From JAFGBM01 sp964610155 (lineage in GTDB: Bacteria; Actinomycetota; Actinomycetes; Actinomycetales; Demequinaceae), in contig CAZSUY010000002.1 in the NCBI GenBank assembly GCA_964610155.1, forward strand, positions 62,001 to 126,000: DNA of 64,000 nucleotides, given 5' to 3'. Below the pieces are notes generated by a model. That model was not told the origin of the DNA. It ran no database searches and saw only the letters and a list, made by a program, of their open reading frames with translations. Each line of letters starts with the position of its first letter. Position 1 is the stretch's first letter. The position numbers and the translations under genes are program-made. Positions 53,880 to 62,707 of this stretch are shown one piece after another.

Positions 53880-56422
53880 CAAGACTTACCCCCCTTCACG
53901 GTCACCAGGTCACCGCACGCAACCCCGAGGGTATTCGCGACCGTTGAGCCAGGTGAGTTGTATGGAACCCATACCACGCCGTCGACCATACCCGGCGTGA
54001 CAACGAGGGGGAGGGAGATTGTTCCCCGGCTCGACCCGGAGACCTTGGCGATCCCACCCTTGAGCCCCAAGGCCTCGACCGTGGCCGGACTCATGCGGGC
54101 CACCGGAACCCTGCCGGTCCCCGCGAGGAAAGGTTCACCCTCCTGCAGCGATCCCTGATCGATGAGGTTGTGCCAGGTCGAGAGCACCGTTGCCTTCGCC
54201 TGCTTGGCGAGGTCTCCCTGGGACGGGCGGGCCACGGTTGGAGCCGCCGGCCTGAGGGCTTCCTTGGATTCGATCTCATCAAGCTCCGCGGCGACGGCCT
54301 CGATCGTCGGGGTCCCGAGGGTCACGCCCATCTCACGTGCGAGCATGTCGAGCACCCGGTAGTCGGAGGGAAGGGCCGACTCGAGTGCGGCATCGAACGA
54401 CCGGAGACGTCCCTCCCAGTTGACGAAGGTCCCGGCCTTCTCCGAGGGTGGGGCGACGGGAAACACCACCTGGGCATGAGCGGTGACATCGCTCCACCTC
54501 ACCTCCAGGCTGACTAGGAACGGAACCTTGGTTATCCCACTCGCGAGTTTCTTCGGCAGGTCCTTGAGGGTCACGCCTCCCACGACAAGGCCCGAAAGCC
54601 CACCGGAACTCGCGACCCCGAGGATGTCGTACGCCGAGCGCCCCGGACGGATGGGGAGGCTTTCGATACCCCAGGACTCAGCGACAGCCTCGCGTGCCGC
54701 GGCCGACTGGGCCGATAGCCCGCCGGGAAGCAGGCCCGGAAGAGCCCCGGCCTCGACGGCTCCGCGCTCCCCTGCCCGCCTGGGAATCCATGCGAGGCGA
54801 GCGCTCGTTCGTTCTGCGAGCGCCATGGCGGCGGTCAGGCCACCCCTCATTCCGGCCAGGCGCTCCCCGACGACGATGACCGATCCCTCGTGGGACAGCG
54901 ATTCGAAGGCGTCTCCCTTGGCGCCGCTAGCCTCGCGGATCGCGTCGAGAACGACGCCCTCCGTGCCGGGAACGGTCGGAAGCAAGGTGGCGTCGAGCTT
55001 GGCGCTCCCACGGGAGAGGAACGGAGCGACGGTGAACACCCTCTGACGCCCGCGGGCCTTCCGAAGCCGGAGGAAGACGATCCCGCCCTCATCCTCTGGC
55101 TCGAAGCCGACAAGCATGACCGCGGGGGCGGCCTCGAGGTCGGCGAAGGTCACACCGAGCCCGGTGCCCGCGACCCGTGCCCCAAGGAAGGCCTGTTCCT
55201 CCTCGCTTGAGCAGCGGGTCCTCATATCGATGTCGTTGGTCTGGAGGACCACCCGGGCGAACTTCTGATACGCATAGGCATCCTCCAGGGTCACCCTGCC
55301 CCCCGGGATGACCCCGACACCCTTGGCGCCGGGGCCAAATGCGGCCTCGTTCAGGCACTGGGCCGCACGGGCGAGGGCCTCGGGCCACGTGACCTCCCAG
55401 AACTCACCTTTCTCATCCCTGATCAACGGTCGAGTGATCCGATCGTCGAGCGTCGACCATGCGAAAGCGAAACGGTCCTTGTCGGTGATCCACTCCTCGT
55501 TGACCTCCGGGTCATTGCCCGCTAGCCGACGCAGGATCTTTCCCCGGCGGTGATCGATGCGGATGGCGCTTCCCGAGGAGTCGTGTTCGGCGATCGAGGG
55601 AGAAGAAACCAGATCGAAGGGGCGGGAACGGAAGCGGTAGGCGGCCGAGGTCAGCGCTCCGACCGGACAGATCTGGATGGTGTTCCCGGAGTAGTACGAC
55701 GAGAAGGGGCGACCCGATTCGTCCTCGGTCGCCATCCCGGCCGGAGCGTATCCCTCGAAGTCGAGGACATCGGTGTCGAACGTCCCCACCTGAGACTCGG
55801 CACCCCGCTCCTGTAGGTCGATGAAGGGGTCTCCCGAGATCTGTTCGCTGAAGCGGGTGCATCGCTGGCACAGGATGCACCGCTCGCGATCGAGGAGGAT
55901 CTCCGTCGATAGGGCGAGCGGCTTCTCGAAGGTCCGCTTGACGTCCACGAACCGGCTGTCGGAATCGCCGCGACTCATCGCCTGATTCTGGAGCGGGCAC
56001 TCGCCCCCCTTGTCGCACACGGGGCAATCCAGGGGGTGGTTGATCAGTAGGAGCTCCATGATGCCCCGTTGGGCGCGATCCGCAACCTCGGAGGTCTCCT
56101 GGGTGTTGACGACCATGCCGTTCGTGAGAGCCATCGAGCACGACGTCTGGGGCTTGGGGTTAGGACGAAGCTTGCCGTCGGGGCCGGGCTCGGCGATCTC
56201 CACCAGGCACTGGCGGCAAGCCCCCGCCGGTTCGAGGAGCGGATGATCGCAGAAACGGGGAATCTCGATGCCGATCGATTCGGCCGCCCGGATGATGAGG
56301 GTACCCTTGGGGACCGTTACCTCAATCCCGTCGATGATCGCCGTCACGCTACCTGGTGTCACACTCGCTGGCCCCGTGCTTCCCAACGGCGTGGGTGTGG
56401 ATCGCTTCCCCTTGGCGGTCAT
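53879..56422 (-). CDS. nuoG: NADH-quinone oxidoreductase subunit G
   Basis: NuoG is the large iron-sulfur subunit of the peripheral arm. The 847-residue protein has a 2Fe-2S ferredoxin-like start (FCDHPLLEPAGACRQCLVEI), the His-Cys3 site in HPLDCPVCDKGGECPLQNQ, a 4Fe-4S site in RERCILCQRCTRFSEQISGDP, and then the molybdopterin-oxidoreductase-like domain. The upstream frame is open to 56581, but ATG 56420-56422 overlaps the nuoF stop (ATGA) and gives the family start. The oxidoreductase-like domain is much diverged, as usual. Confidence 0.94.
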   Translation of the reverse strand: MTAKGKRSTPTPLGSTGPASVTPGSVTAIIDGIEVTVPKGTLIIRAAESIGIEIPRFCDHPLLEPAGACRQCLVEIAEPGPDGKLRPNPKPQTSCSMALTNGMVVNTQETSEVADRAQRGIMELLLINHPLDCPVCDKGGECPLQNQAMSRGDSDSRFVDVKRTFEKPLALSTEILLDRERCILCQRCTRFSEQISGDPFIDLQERGAESQVGTFDTDVLDFEGYAPAGMATEDESGRPFSSYYSGNTIQICPVGALTSAAYRFRSRPFDLVSSPSIAEHDSSGSAIRIDHRRGKILRRLAGNDPEVNEEWITDKDRFAFAWSTLDDRITRPLIRDEKGEFWEVTWPEALARAAQCLNEAAFGPGAKGVGVIPGGRVTLEDAYAYQKFARVVLQTNDIDMRTRCSSEEEQAFLGARVAGTGLGVTFADLEAAPAVMLVGFEPEDEGGIVFLRLRKARGRQRVFTVAPFLSRGSAKLDATLLPTVPGTEGVVLDAIREASGAKGDAFESLSHEGSVIVVGERLAGMRGGLTAAMALAERTSARLAWIPRRAGERGAVEAGALPGLLPGGLSAQSAAAREAVAESWGIESLPIRPGRSAYDILGVASSGGLSGLVVGGVTLKDLPKKLASGITKVPFLVSLEVRWSDVTAHAQVVFPVAPPSEKAGTFVNWEGRLRSFDAALESALPSDYRVLDMLAREMGVTLGTPTIEAVAAELDEIESKEALRPAAPTVARPSQGDLAKQAKATVLSTWHNLIDQGSLQEGEPFLAGTGRVPVARMSPATVEALGLKGGIAKVSGSSRGTISLPLVVTPGMVDGVVWVPYNSPGSTVANTLGVACGDLVTVKGGKS

Positions 56423-57741
56423 GCGTGCGGCTCCTTCGTGGAGGCTGCCGCAACCGAGGCGAACACGGTCTTGCGGGGGTCGAACGGGCATCCGTAGCCG
56501 TCGATGTGAGCCTGGTATTCCTCCCGGAACTGTTCGACCGAGGATACGATCGGCATCGTCGCCCCATCCCCAAGGGCACACAGGCTGCGGTCACGAATCG
56601 ATGCACAGATCTCGACCAGTCGATCGATGTCCGCCTGAGTGCCCTTCCCCCGTTCGATCCGCTTGAGAATCTGCGAAAGCCAGAAGGTCCCCTCGCGGCA
56701 TGGCGTGCATTTTCCGCAGGATTCGTGCCGGTAGAAGTCGGCCCATCGAGACACGGCGCGCACCACGCAGGTGGTGTCATCAAAGAGCTGAAGGCCGCGG
56801 GTCCCCAGGGACGAACCCGCTGCCTTGATCGACTCGTGGTCGAGCGGGAGGTCAATGTGCTTGACGGTGAGGATCTCGGTCGAGGACCCCCCGGGGGTCC
56901 AGAACTTCAGCCGGTTTCCCTCTCGGATTCCTCCGGCCATCTGGATGAGTTCCCGCAGGGTGATGCCAAAGGGAGCCTCGTACTGACCCGGACGCTGGAC
57001 ATGCCCCGAAAGCGAGAAGAGGGCATGCCCCTTGGACTTCTCCGTCCCCATGGCCGAGAACCACCCAGCACCCCTACCCACTATTCCCGGCACGGAGGCG
57101 ATCGTCTCGACGTTGTTGATGACCGTCGGACGCCCGTACAGGCCCGAGACCACTGGGTACGGGGGCCGCAAGCGGGGCTGGCCCCGGCGACCCTCGAGCG
57201 ACTCTAGTAGGGCGGTCTCCTCGCCACAGACGTAGGCACCCGCCCCGGCATGGACCGTCACCTCGCAGTCGAATCCACTGCTCAGGACGTTCCTGCCCAG
57301 GTATCCCTTCGCGTGGGCCTCCTCGACGGCCTGAAGCAGCCGCCGGTGCACGTGGACCACCTCCCCCCGGAGATAGATGAAGACTTGGTGGACACCGGTG
57401 GCGTACGCCGTGATCGCGGCCCCCTCGACCAGCAGATGGGGAGAGGCCATCAGCAGGGGAATGTCCTTGCAGGTACCGGGCTCCGACTCGTCGGCGTTGA
57501 CGACGAGGTACCGGGGACCACCATCGTCCGGCGGCAGAAAGCCCCACTTGGCGGCGGTGAGGAATCCCGCACCGCCCCGTCCTCGTAGCCCCGCATCCCT
57601 GACGGCCGTCACCACGTCGGCGGCGGTGCTCTTGAGCGCCTTCCCGAGCGCGCCGTAGCCCCCGGCCGCCTCGTACGCCTTGAGGGTCCAGGACCTTTCG
57701 TCGGCCCACTGCTTGCTGAGGACGGGGATCAGGGCGGTCAT
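56419..57741 (-). CDS. nuoF: NADH-quinone oxidoreductase subunit F (NADH, FMN site)
   Basis: NuoF oxidises NADH through FMN and cluster N3. The 440-residue protein has the nucleotide motif GLRGRGGAGFLTAAKW, the FMN-side YLVVNADESEPGTCKD, GAGAYVCGEETALLESLEG, and the 4Fe-4S ligands in ESCGKCTPCREG. The start overlaps nuoE by 4 nt. Confidence 0.97.
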   Translation of the reverse strand: MTALIPVLSKQWADERSWTLKAYEAAGGYGALGKALKSTAADVVTAVRDAGLRGRGGAGFLTAAKWGFLPPDDGGPRYLVVNADESEPGTCKDIPLLMASPHLLVEGAAITAYATGVHQVFIYLRGEVVHVHRRLLQAVEEAHAKGYLGRNVLSSGFDCEVTVHAGAGAYVCGEETALLESLEGRRGQPRLRPPYPVVSGLYGRPTVINNVETIASVPGIVGRGAGWFSAMGTEKSKGHALFSLSGHVQRPGQYEAPFGITLRELIQMAGGIREGNRLKFWTPGGSSTEILTVKHIDLPLDHESIKAAGSSLGTRGLQLFDDTTCVVRAVSRWADFYRHESCGKCTPCREGTFWLSQILKRIERGKGTQADIDRLVEICASIRDRSLCALGDGATMPIVSSVEQFREEYQAHIDGYGCPFDPRKTVFASVAAASTKEPHA

Positions 57742-58388
57742 GATGCCTCCCCCTTGTTCCCCGTTGCGATATCGAGCCCGGCCAGCGATGCCGGGCCCGC
57801 CGACGGGCCTTCGTTCGCGCGACCATCGCCGAAGCCAGCGAGGATCCTCGAGACCTCCTTGAAGGTGCAGACCTTGTCGGCACCCCTGGTGGGCTTCACG
57901 TCCTTGCCAGCACGGAGATCATCGACGATGGCCTTGACACTCTCGGGCGTCTGGTTATCGAAGTACTCCCAGTTGATCATGACGACCGGGGCGTAGTCGC
58001 AGGCCGCGTTGCACTCGATGCGCTCCAGCGAGACCTTTCCATCGCGGGTCGTCCCCGTCTTGTCCCGCGCGACGTAATCGGAGAGGGCCTCCCATATCTC
58101 GTCACCGCCCATGAGGGCGCACAGAGGGTTCGTGCACACTCCGATGTGGTACTCGCCTGCCGGGCGCCGCCTGAACTGGGTGTAGAAGGTTGCCACCGCG
58201 CTCACCTCTGCGGGACCGACATTGAGCGTCTCCGCGCAGAACGCTATCCCGTCCGGCGAAACGTATCCGTCCTCCGACTGAACCAGGTGGAGGAGGGGAA
58301 GGATGGCCGACCGCTTCTTGGGGTAGCGGGCGAGGATTGCCCCGGCATCCTTGGTGAGGCGCGACCTCGTCTCGTCCGAGTACGTCAC
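57738..58388 (-). CDS. nuoE: NADH-quinone oxidoreductase subunit E
   Basis: NuoE holds the 2Fe-2S cluster N1a. The 216-residue protein has the thioredoxin-like domain with CTNPLC (CxxxxC) and ECNAACDYAP (CxxxC) for the cluster. The frame is open to 58463. GTG 58386-58388 overlaps the nuoD stop by 4 nt and gives the start VTYSDETRSRL. A tail of about 50 residues without similarity follows the cluster domain. Confidence 0.94.
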   Translation of the reverse strand: MTYSDETRSRLTKDAGAILARYPKKRSAILPLLHLVQSEDGYVSPDGIAFCAETLNVGPAEVSAVATFYTQFRRRPAGEYHIGVCTNPLCALMGGDEIWEALSDYVARDKTGTTRDGKVSLERIECNAACDYAPVVMINWEYFDNQTPESVKAIVDDLRAGKDVKPTRGADKVCTFKEVSRILAGFGDGRANEGPSAGPASLAGLDIATGNKGEAS

Positions 58389-59707
58389 CGATCCACACCC
58401 CCCAGCACGGGGTCGAGCGAGGCAAGCGCGACGACGACGTCGGCCAGCTGGCCGCCCTCGCACAGCATCGAAAGCGCCTGCAGATTATTGAAGGACGGAT
58501 CGCGAAAGTGGGCCCTGTATGGCTTCGTCCCTCCGTCGGAAACGACGTGGACGCCGAGCTCGCCCCGTGGGGCCTCGACGGTCTGCCACACCTGGCCAGC
58601 CGGTACCCGGAATCCCTCCGTCACCAACTTGAAGTGATGGATGAGTGCCTCCATCGACGTTCCCATGATCTGGCGGATGTGCTCGAGTGAGTTACCCTGC
58701 CCGTCCGAGCCGATGGAGAGCTGGGCGGGCCAGGCGATCTTCTTGTCGGCGATCATTACCGGCCCAGGCTCCGACTCGAGCCGGTCCGCGCATTGCGCGA
58801 TGATCTTGAGGGACTCGTAGACCTCCTCGATGCGGAGGACCGTCCGGGAGTATGCATCGGCGTCGTTGCTGACAGGAACCTGGAAATCGTAGGTCTCGTA
58901 CCCGCAGTAGGGGGTCGCCTTGCGAACGTCGTAGGGCAACCCGGCAGAGCGCAGCAGGGGCCCGGTGACCCCCAGGGCCATGCATCCGGCGAGGTCGAGG
59001 TTGGCGATGCCCTTGGTGCGCGAAAGGAAGAAAGGGTTCTTCAACATGAGGTCGGCAAGTTCACCGATCTTCGCCTTCATCTTTCCGTCGAGCGCCCTAA
59101 TCTCACCGATCACGCCTTCGGGGGCATCCGTCGCCACCCCTCCCGGTCGGATGTAGGCGTTATTCATCCTCAGACCCGAGATGGCCTCGATGATGCGGAG
59201 GACATCCTCGCGGGCGAGGAACGACGTCGTCATGATGGTGGTTGCGCCGAGTTCGTTGCCGCCGGCACCGAGGGATACCAGGTGCGAGGAGATTCTATTG
59301 AGTTCCATCATGAGGACCCTCATGACGCTGGCCCGTGCGGGAATATCGTCCGTCACCCCGAGGAGCTTCTCCACCCCGAGGCAGAAGACTGCCTCCTGGA
59401 ACATCGAGGACAGGTAGTCCATCCGGGTGCAGAAGCTCGGGCCCTGCGACCAGGTCCGCCACTCCATGTTCTTCTCGATACCGGTATGGAGATACCCGAC
59501 GCCAGCCCGCGCCTCGGTGATGACCTCACCCTCGATCTCGAGCATGAGCCGGAGCACGCCATGGGTCGAGGGATGCTGGGGTCCCATGTTGACGACGATC
59601 CTCTGGGCACCGAGCCGCGCGGCCTCTTCCACCACATCGGACCAGTCGGAACCATGCGCCGTGAACTCGGGGACCTCCGAGGCTGACCTAGTCGTGCTAC
59701 CTGTCAT
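58385..59707 (-). CDS. nuoD: NADH-quinone oxidoreductase subunit D
   Basis: NuoD forms the quinone-reducing site with NuoB. The 440-residue protein has NMGPQHPSTHGVLRLMLEIEGE with the quinone-binding His, GVGYLHTGIEKNMEWRTWSQ, and the C-terminal VPAGQVWQTVEAPRGELGVHVVSDG. It ends LDPVLGGVDR, as do other NuoD proteins. ATGA overlap with nuoC. Confidence 0.97.
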   Translation of the reverse strand: MTGSTTRSASEVPEFTAHGSDWSDVVEEAARLGAQRIVVNMGPQHPSTHGVLRLMLEIEGEVITEARAGVGYLHTGIEKNMEWRTWSQGPSFCTRMDYLSSMFQEAVFCLGVEKLLGVTDDIPARASVMRVLMMELNRISSHLVSLGAGGNELGATTIMTTSFLAREDVLRIIEAISGLRMNNAYIRPGGVATDAPEGVIGEIRALDGKMKAKIGELADLMLKNPFFLSRTKGIANLDLAGCMALGVTGPLLRSAGLPYDVRKATPYCGYETYDFQVPVSNDADAYSRTVLRIEEVYESLKIIAQCADRLESEPGPVMIADKKIAWPAQLSIGSDGQGNSLEHIRQIMGTSMEALIHHFKLVTEGFRVPAGQVWQTVEAPRGELGVHVVSDGGTKPYRAHFRDPSFNNLQALSMLCEGGQLADVVVALASLDPVLGGVDR

Positions 59708-60393
59708 CGATTCTGCCTCCGCTCGTCCGGCGGCGGGACGGTGGCCCCCTTGTACTCGACAGGGATTCCCCCCAGGGGGTAATCCTTCCGTTGGGGGTGG
59801 CCGATCCAGTCATCGGGCATCGCGATACGAGCCAGCGCGGGGTGTCCGTCGAAGACGATTCCAAAGAAGTCAAACGTCTCGCGCTCGTGCCAGTTGTTGG
59901 CGGGGTAGACCGAGGTCGTCGAGGGAATGTGGGGGTCCGCGTCGGGCACCGCCACCTCCAACCGAAGGCGTCTGCCGTGGGTGATGGAGGTCAGGTGGTA
60001 GACCGCGTGAAGCTCGCGGCCCTCATCGGCCGGATAGTGGACGCCGCTGACCCCGAGCGAGAGTTCGAACCGGAGGTCCTGGTCGTCTCGAAGATGCCTG
60101 CAGGTCTCGACGATGTGGTCCCGGGCGATGACGAGGGTCAGCTCACCCTGGTCGACGACGACGGCCTCGATCGCCTTGGAGGCATCCTCCCCGAGCAGTT
60201 CTACGAGGACGTCGACGACGCCATCGAACCATTCGCCGTAGGGGCGCGACGACGGACCAGGCATCGTCACCCGTCGAGCCAGTCCCCCGAAGCCCGAGGT
60301 GCTTCCCGAACCCATCCCTCGTCGAACGGGAAGCAGGGTGAGGGGTTGGCGCCCGCCAGGCTCGACGGCGGATAGACCCTTCTCTTCGCTCAC
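59704..60393 (-). CDS. nuoC: NADH-quinone oxidoreductase subunit C
   Basis: NuoC is a structural subunit of the connecting arm. The 229-residue protein has FELSLGVSGVHYP, the diagnostic NNWHERETFDFFGIVFDGHP and DWIGHPQRKDYPLGG. A poorly conserved N-terminal part of about 60 residues precedes. The start GTG 60391-60393 overlaps the nuoB stop by 4 nt; the longer open frame is not supported. Confidence 0.93.
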   Translation of the reverse strand: MSEEKGLSAVEPGGRQPLTLLPVRRGMGSGSTSGFGGLARRVTMPGPSSRPYGEWFDGVVDVLVELLGEDASKAIEAVVVDQGELTLVIARDHIVETCRHLRDDQDLRFELSLGVSGVHYPADEGRELHAVYHLTSITHGRRLRLEVAVPDADPHIPSTTSVYPANNWHERETFDFFGIVFDGHPALARIAMPDDWIGHPQRKDYPLGGIPVEYKGATVPPPDERRQNR

Positions 60394-60941
60394 CTGAGCA
60401 ACCCCCTCATGTCGGAGGTGGGCATGGCGGCAAGGGCCGCTTCTTCGGCGGCGCGTGCTACCTCCCGACGATGCGCACCGAGGGGGGACCGTCGAGCGTG
60501 TTCCTTGATCGCCATGAGGGCGTTGAGGAGCATCTCGGGTCGGGGTGGACATCCGGGTAGGTAGATGTCAACCGGGACCACATGGTCGACCCCTTGGACT
60601 ATCGCGTAGTTGTTGAACATCCCGCCGGACGACGCGCATACCCCCATGGCCAGCACCCACTTGGATTCGGACATCTGGTCGTAGACCTGGCGCAGGATGG
60701 GTGCCATTTTCTGACTCACCCTGCCAGCGACGATCATGAGGTCGGCCTGGCGGGGTGATCCCCGGAAAACCTCCGAGCCGATGCGAGCGATGTCGAAGCG
60801 AGGCCCCCCGGTCGCCATCATCTCGATAGAGCAGCAGGCGAGCCCGAAGGTCACGGGCCAGACGGACACACCCCTCGCCCATCCGACCACCCCCTCGACC
60901 GTTCCAAGCATGAACGGCGGGACGCTCTCCTCAATGCCCAT
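60390..60941 (-). CDS. nuoB: NADH-quinone oxidoreductase subunit B
   Basis: NuoB carries cluster N2, the final electron donor to quinone. The 183-residue protein has the double cysteine FGLACCSIEMMA, MGVCASSGGMFNNYA and VDIYLPGCPPRPE, giving all four cluster ligands. It begins 3 nt after nuoA. Length is normal. Confidence 0.97.
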   Translation of the reverse strand: MGIEESVPPFMLGTVEGVVGWARGVSVWPVTFGLACCSIEMMATGGPRFDIARIGSEVFRGSPRQADLMIVAGRVSQKMAPILRQVYDQMSESKWVLAMGVCASSGGMFNNYAIVQGVDHVVPVDIYLPGCPPRPEMLLNALMAIKEHARRSPLGAHRREVARAAEEAALAAMPTSDMRGLLR

Positions 60942-60944
60942 GGG

Positions 60945-61304
60945 TCACGACCAATCGAACCCGCCGCGTCGCCACTCGTACACGAAGGGCACGGTGATCA
61001 ACGCGAGGAAGGTCAGGATCATGATCAGGCCGAACAACGCGAGGCGCTCATAGGCGATCGCCCACGGATAGAGGAAGACGATCTCGATGTCAAACACGAT
61101 GAAGGTCATGGCGATCAGGTAGTACCGGATCGGGATGCGCCCACCCCCGGCGGCTCCCGGGGTGGCCTGAAGCCCGCATTCATAGGGATCGAGTTTGGCG
61201 TCGTTGTTGCGCCTGGGGCCGATGAAGTAGCTGACGATGACTCCCGCCACCGCCAGCGCGCCCGCGACCCCTATCATCACGAGAATGGGCACGTAGGGAT
61301 TCAC
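60945..61304 (-). CDS. nuoA: NADH-quinone oxidoreductase subunit A
   Basis: A three-helix membrane subunit. The 119-residue protein has KLDPYECGLQATPGAAGGGRIPIRYYLIAMTFIVFDIEIVFLYPWA, with the DPYECG and FDIEIVFLYPW family motifs. The start is GTG. It follows the MenJ-like gene after 36 nt without a promoter signal that I can recognise, so it is probably in the same transcript. Confidence 0.96.
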   Translation of the reverse strand: MNPYVPILVMIGVAGALAVAGVIVSYFIGPRRNNDAKLDPYECGLQATPGAAGGGRIPIRYYLIAMTFIVFDIEIVFLYPWAIAYERLALFGLIMILTFLALITVPFVYEWRRGGFDWS

Positions 61305-61340
61305 TGAGCGCCTCTTCTCCCTTTCCTCATCAGAGCACCG

Positions 61341-62621
61341 TCAGGCTGACGGCGCAATCCGAGCAAGAGTTGCGATCGTTCGGTCCGCCCAGTCGCCTCC
61401 GCGCGGCTCCCAGACATCAGACAGCAGTTTATGGGTAATCCTCATGAGGGTTGGACGGGGCAGCCCATAACGGGTGCATACCTTCATGACGGAGGGATGG
61501 TCGATGATCCTGGCGAACACCCGCCCCAACGTGAAATACCCGCCCAGGTCGTCCTTGAGCTGCCGGGAGTAACCCGCAAGCGCCCGTTCCCTCGTGCGAT
61601 CGTCCTTCGTCTCCCTCGCCTCGACCGCGGCTTCGGTCAGCCGTCGGGCGGCCTGCATCGCATAGGCGACTCCCTCGCCATTGAAGGGGTTGACCATTCC
61701 TCCGCTGTCCCCTACAAGAGCAAGCCCGTCCCGATAGAGGGGTTGGCGACTGAAGGACATCGGGATCGCCGCACCCATGACGGGCCCCTTCTTCTCTCCC
61801 ATGTCGAACTCCCAATCCCCCGTCGAGCGCTTCACCCACTCGTCGAGGAGCGATCGGGGCTCAATGCGGGGGGGGCTCCCCTTGCCGCTCAGGGTACCCA
61901 ACCCGACGTTTGCCTTGCCGTCCGCGAGGGGAAATATCCATCCATACCCCGGCAGGAGTTCAGACTTGCCTGGTTCACCCGACCATATCTGGAGGTGGCC
62001 TTCCATCCACTCGTCACGCCGGGGCGTCGAGTAGTAGGTTCTGACCGCCACGCCTATAGGGCGCCCCTTCTTCCGTTCCCGGCCCACACCGAGGGCCAGG
62101 CGGGAACTGGCGCCGTCGGCCGCAACCACGAGTGGTGCCCGATAGGTTCTTTCCGGTCCGGATCGGCCTCCGACGCCGTCGGCCTCCCTCGCGGTCACGC
62201 CGATGATCCTCCCCGAGGCCTCATCCCTCACGGCTCCGGTGACGGTGACGCCCTCGCGAACGTCCGCCCCAGTCGCGGCGGCGCGACGGGCAAGCAGGTG
62301 GTCGAACCGTGCCCGGGGATAGGTGAGCCCATACGAGGGGAAGGTCTCGGTCTCCGGCCATGGGAACTCGATCCGGTGCCCGCCCCCGATCATCCGAATC
62401 CCCTTGTTCCTCGCCCACCCCTCGTCGGATGGTGTCGAGATACCCATGAGGCCGAGCTCCCTGACGGCCCGGGGAGTCAGACCATCGCCGCAAACCTTGT
62501 CCCTGGGAAACCAAGCCTTCTCCAAAACGATCACATCGAAGCCCTCTTTCGCGAGGTAGTGACCCGTCGCGCTCCCCCCGGGACCCGCGCCGACCACGAT
62601 CGCGTCGGCCTCGGTCTTCAT
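61341..62621 (-). CDS. FAD-dependent polyprenyl (geranylgeranyl-type) reductase, MenJ-like
   Basis: Members of this family saturate isoprenoid double bonds; MenJ of mycobacteria reduces one bond of the menaquinone tail. The 426-residue protein has the FAD motif VVGAGPGGSATGHYLAKEG, the GD-type motif LVGDSGGMVNPFNGEGVAYA, and a CGDGLTPRAV segment near residue 43. Context supports a role in menaquinone: a polyprenyl synthase at the other end of the operon and an isochorismate synthase next door. The ATG is preceded 6 nt upstream by TAGGCT, so the mRNA is probably leaderless. The true substrate is inferred. Confidence 0.85.
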   Translation of the reverse strand: MKTEADAIVVGAGPGGSATGHYLAKEGFDVIVLEKAWFPRDKVCGDGLTPRAVRELGLMGISTPSDEGWARNKGIRMIGGGHRIEFPWPETETFPSYGLTYPRARFDHLLARRAAATGADVREGVTVTGAVRDEASGRIIGVTAREADGVGGRSGPERTYRAPLVVAADGASSRLALGVGRERKKGRPIGVAVRTYYSTPRRDEWMEGHLQIWSGEPGKSELLPGYGWIFPLADGKANVGLGTLSGKGSPPRIEPRSLLDEWVKRSTGDWEFDMGEKKGPVMGAAIPMSFSRQPLYRDGLALVGDSGGMVNPFNGEGVAYAMQAARRLTEAAVEARETKDDRTRERALAGYSRQLKDDLGGYFTLGRVFARIIDHPSVMKVCTRYGLPRPTLMRITHKLLSDVWEPRGGDWADRTIATLARIAPSA

Positions 62622-62627
62622 TCGCCC

Positions 62628-62633
62628 AGCCTA
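62628..62633 (-). promoter_or_regulatory. -10 box of a leaderless promoter for the MenJ-like/nuo operon
   Basis: TAGGCT on the minus strand ends 6 nt before the ATG. No ribosome-binding site and no -35 consensus are present. It would drive the whole operon down to 44946. Confidence 0.5.
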
Positions 62634-62695
62634 CGTCTCTCCCCGGAACCGACCAGTGCCCTTTGGTCCCGCACAAGCGCTCGGGCCGGACGACC

Positions 62696-62701
62696 TATGG
62701 T
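62696..62701 (+). promoter_or_regulatory. -10 box of a leaderless promoter for the isochorismate synthase
   Basis: TATGGT ends 6 nt before GTG 62708, the same spacing as at 25837 and 62628. It is divergent from the MenJ-like promoter; the two start codons are 86 nt apart. Confidence 0.5.
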
Positions 62702-62707
62702 GAGAGG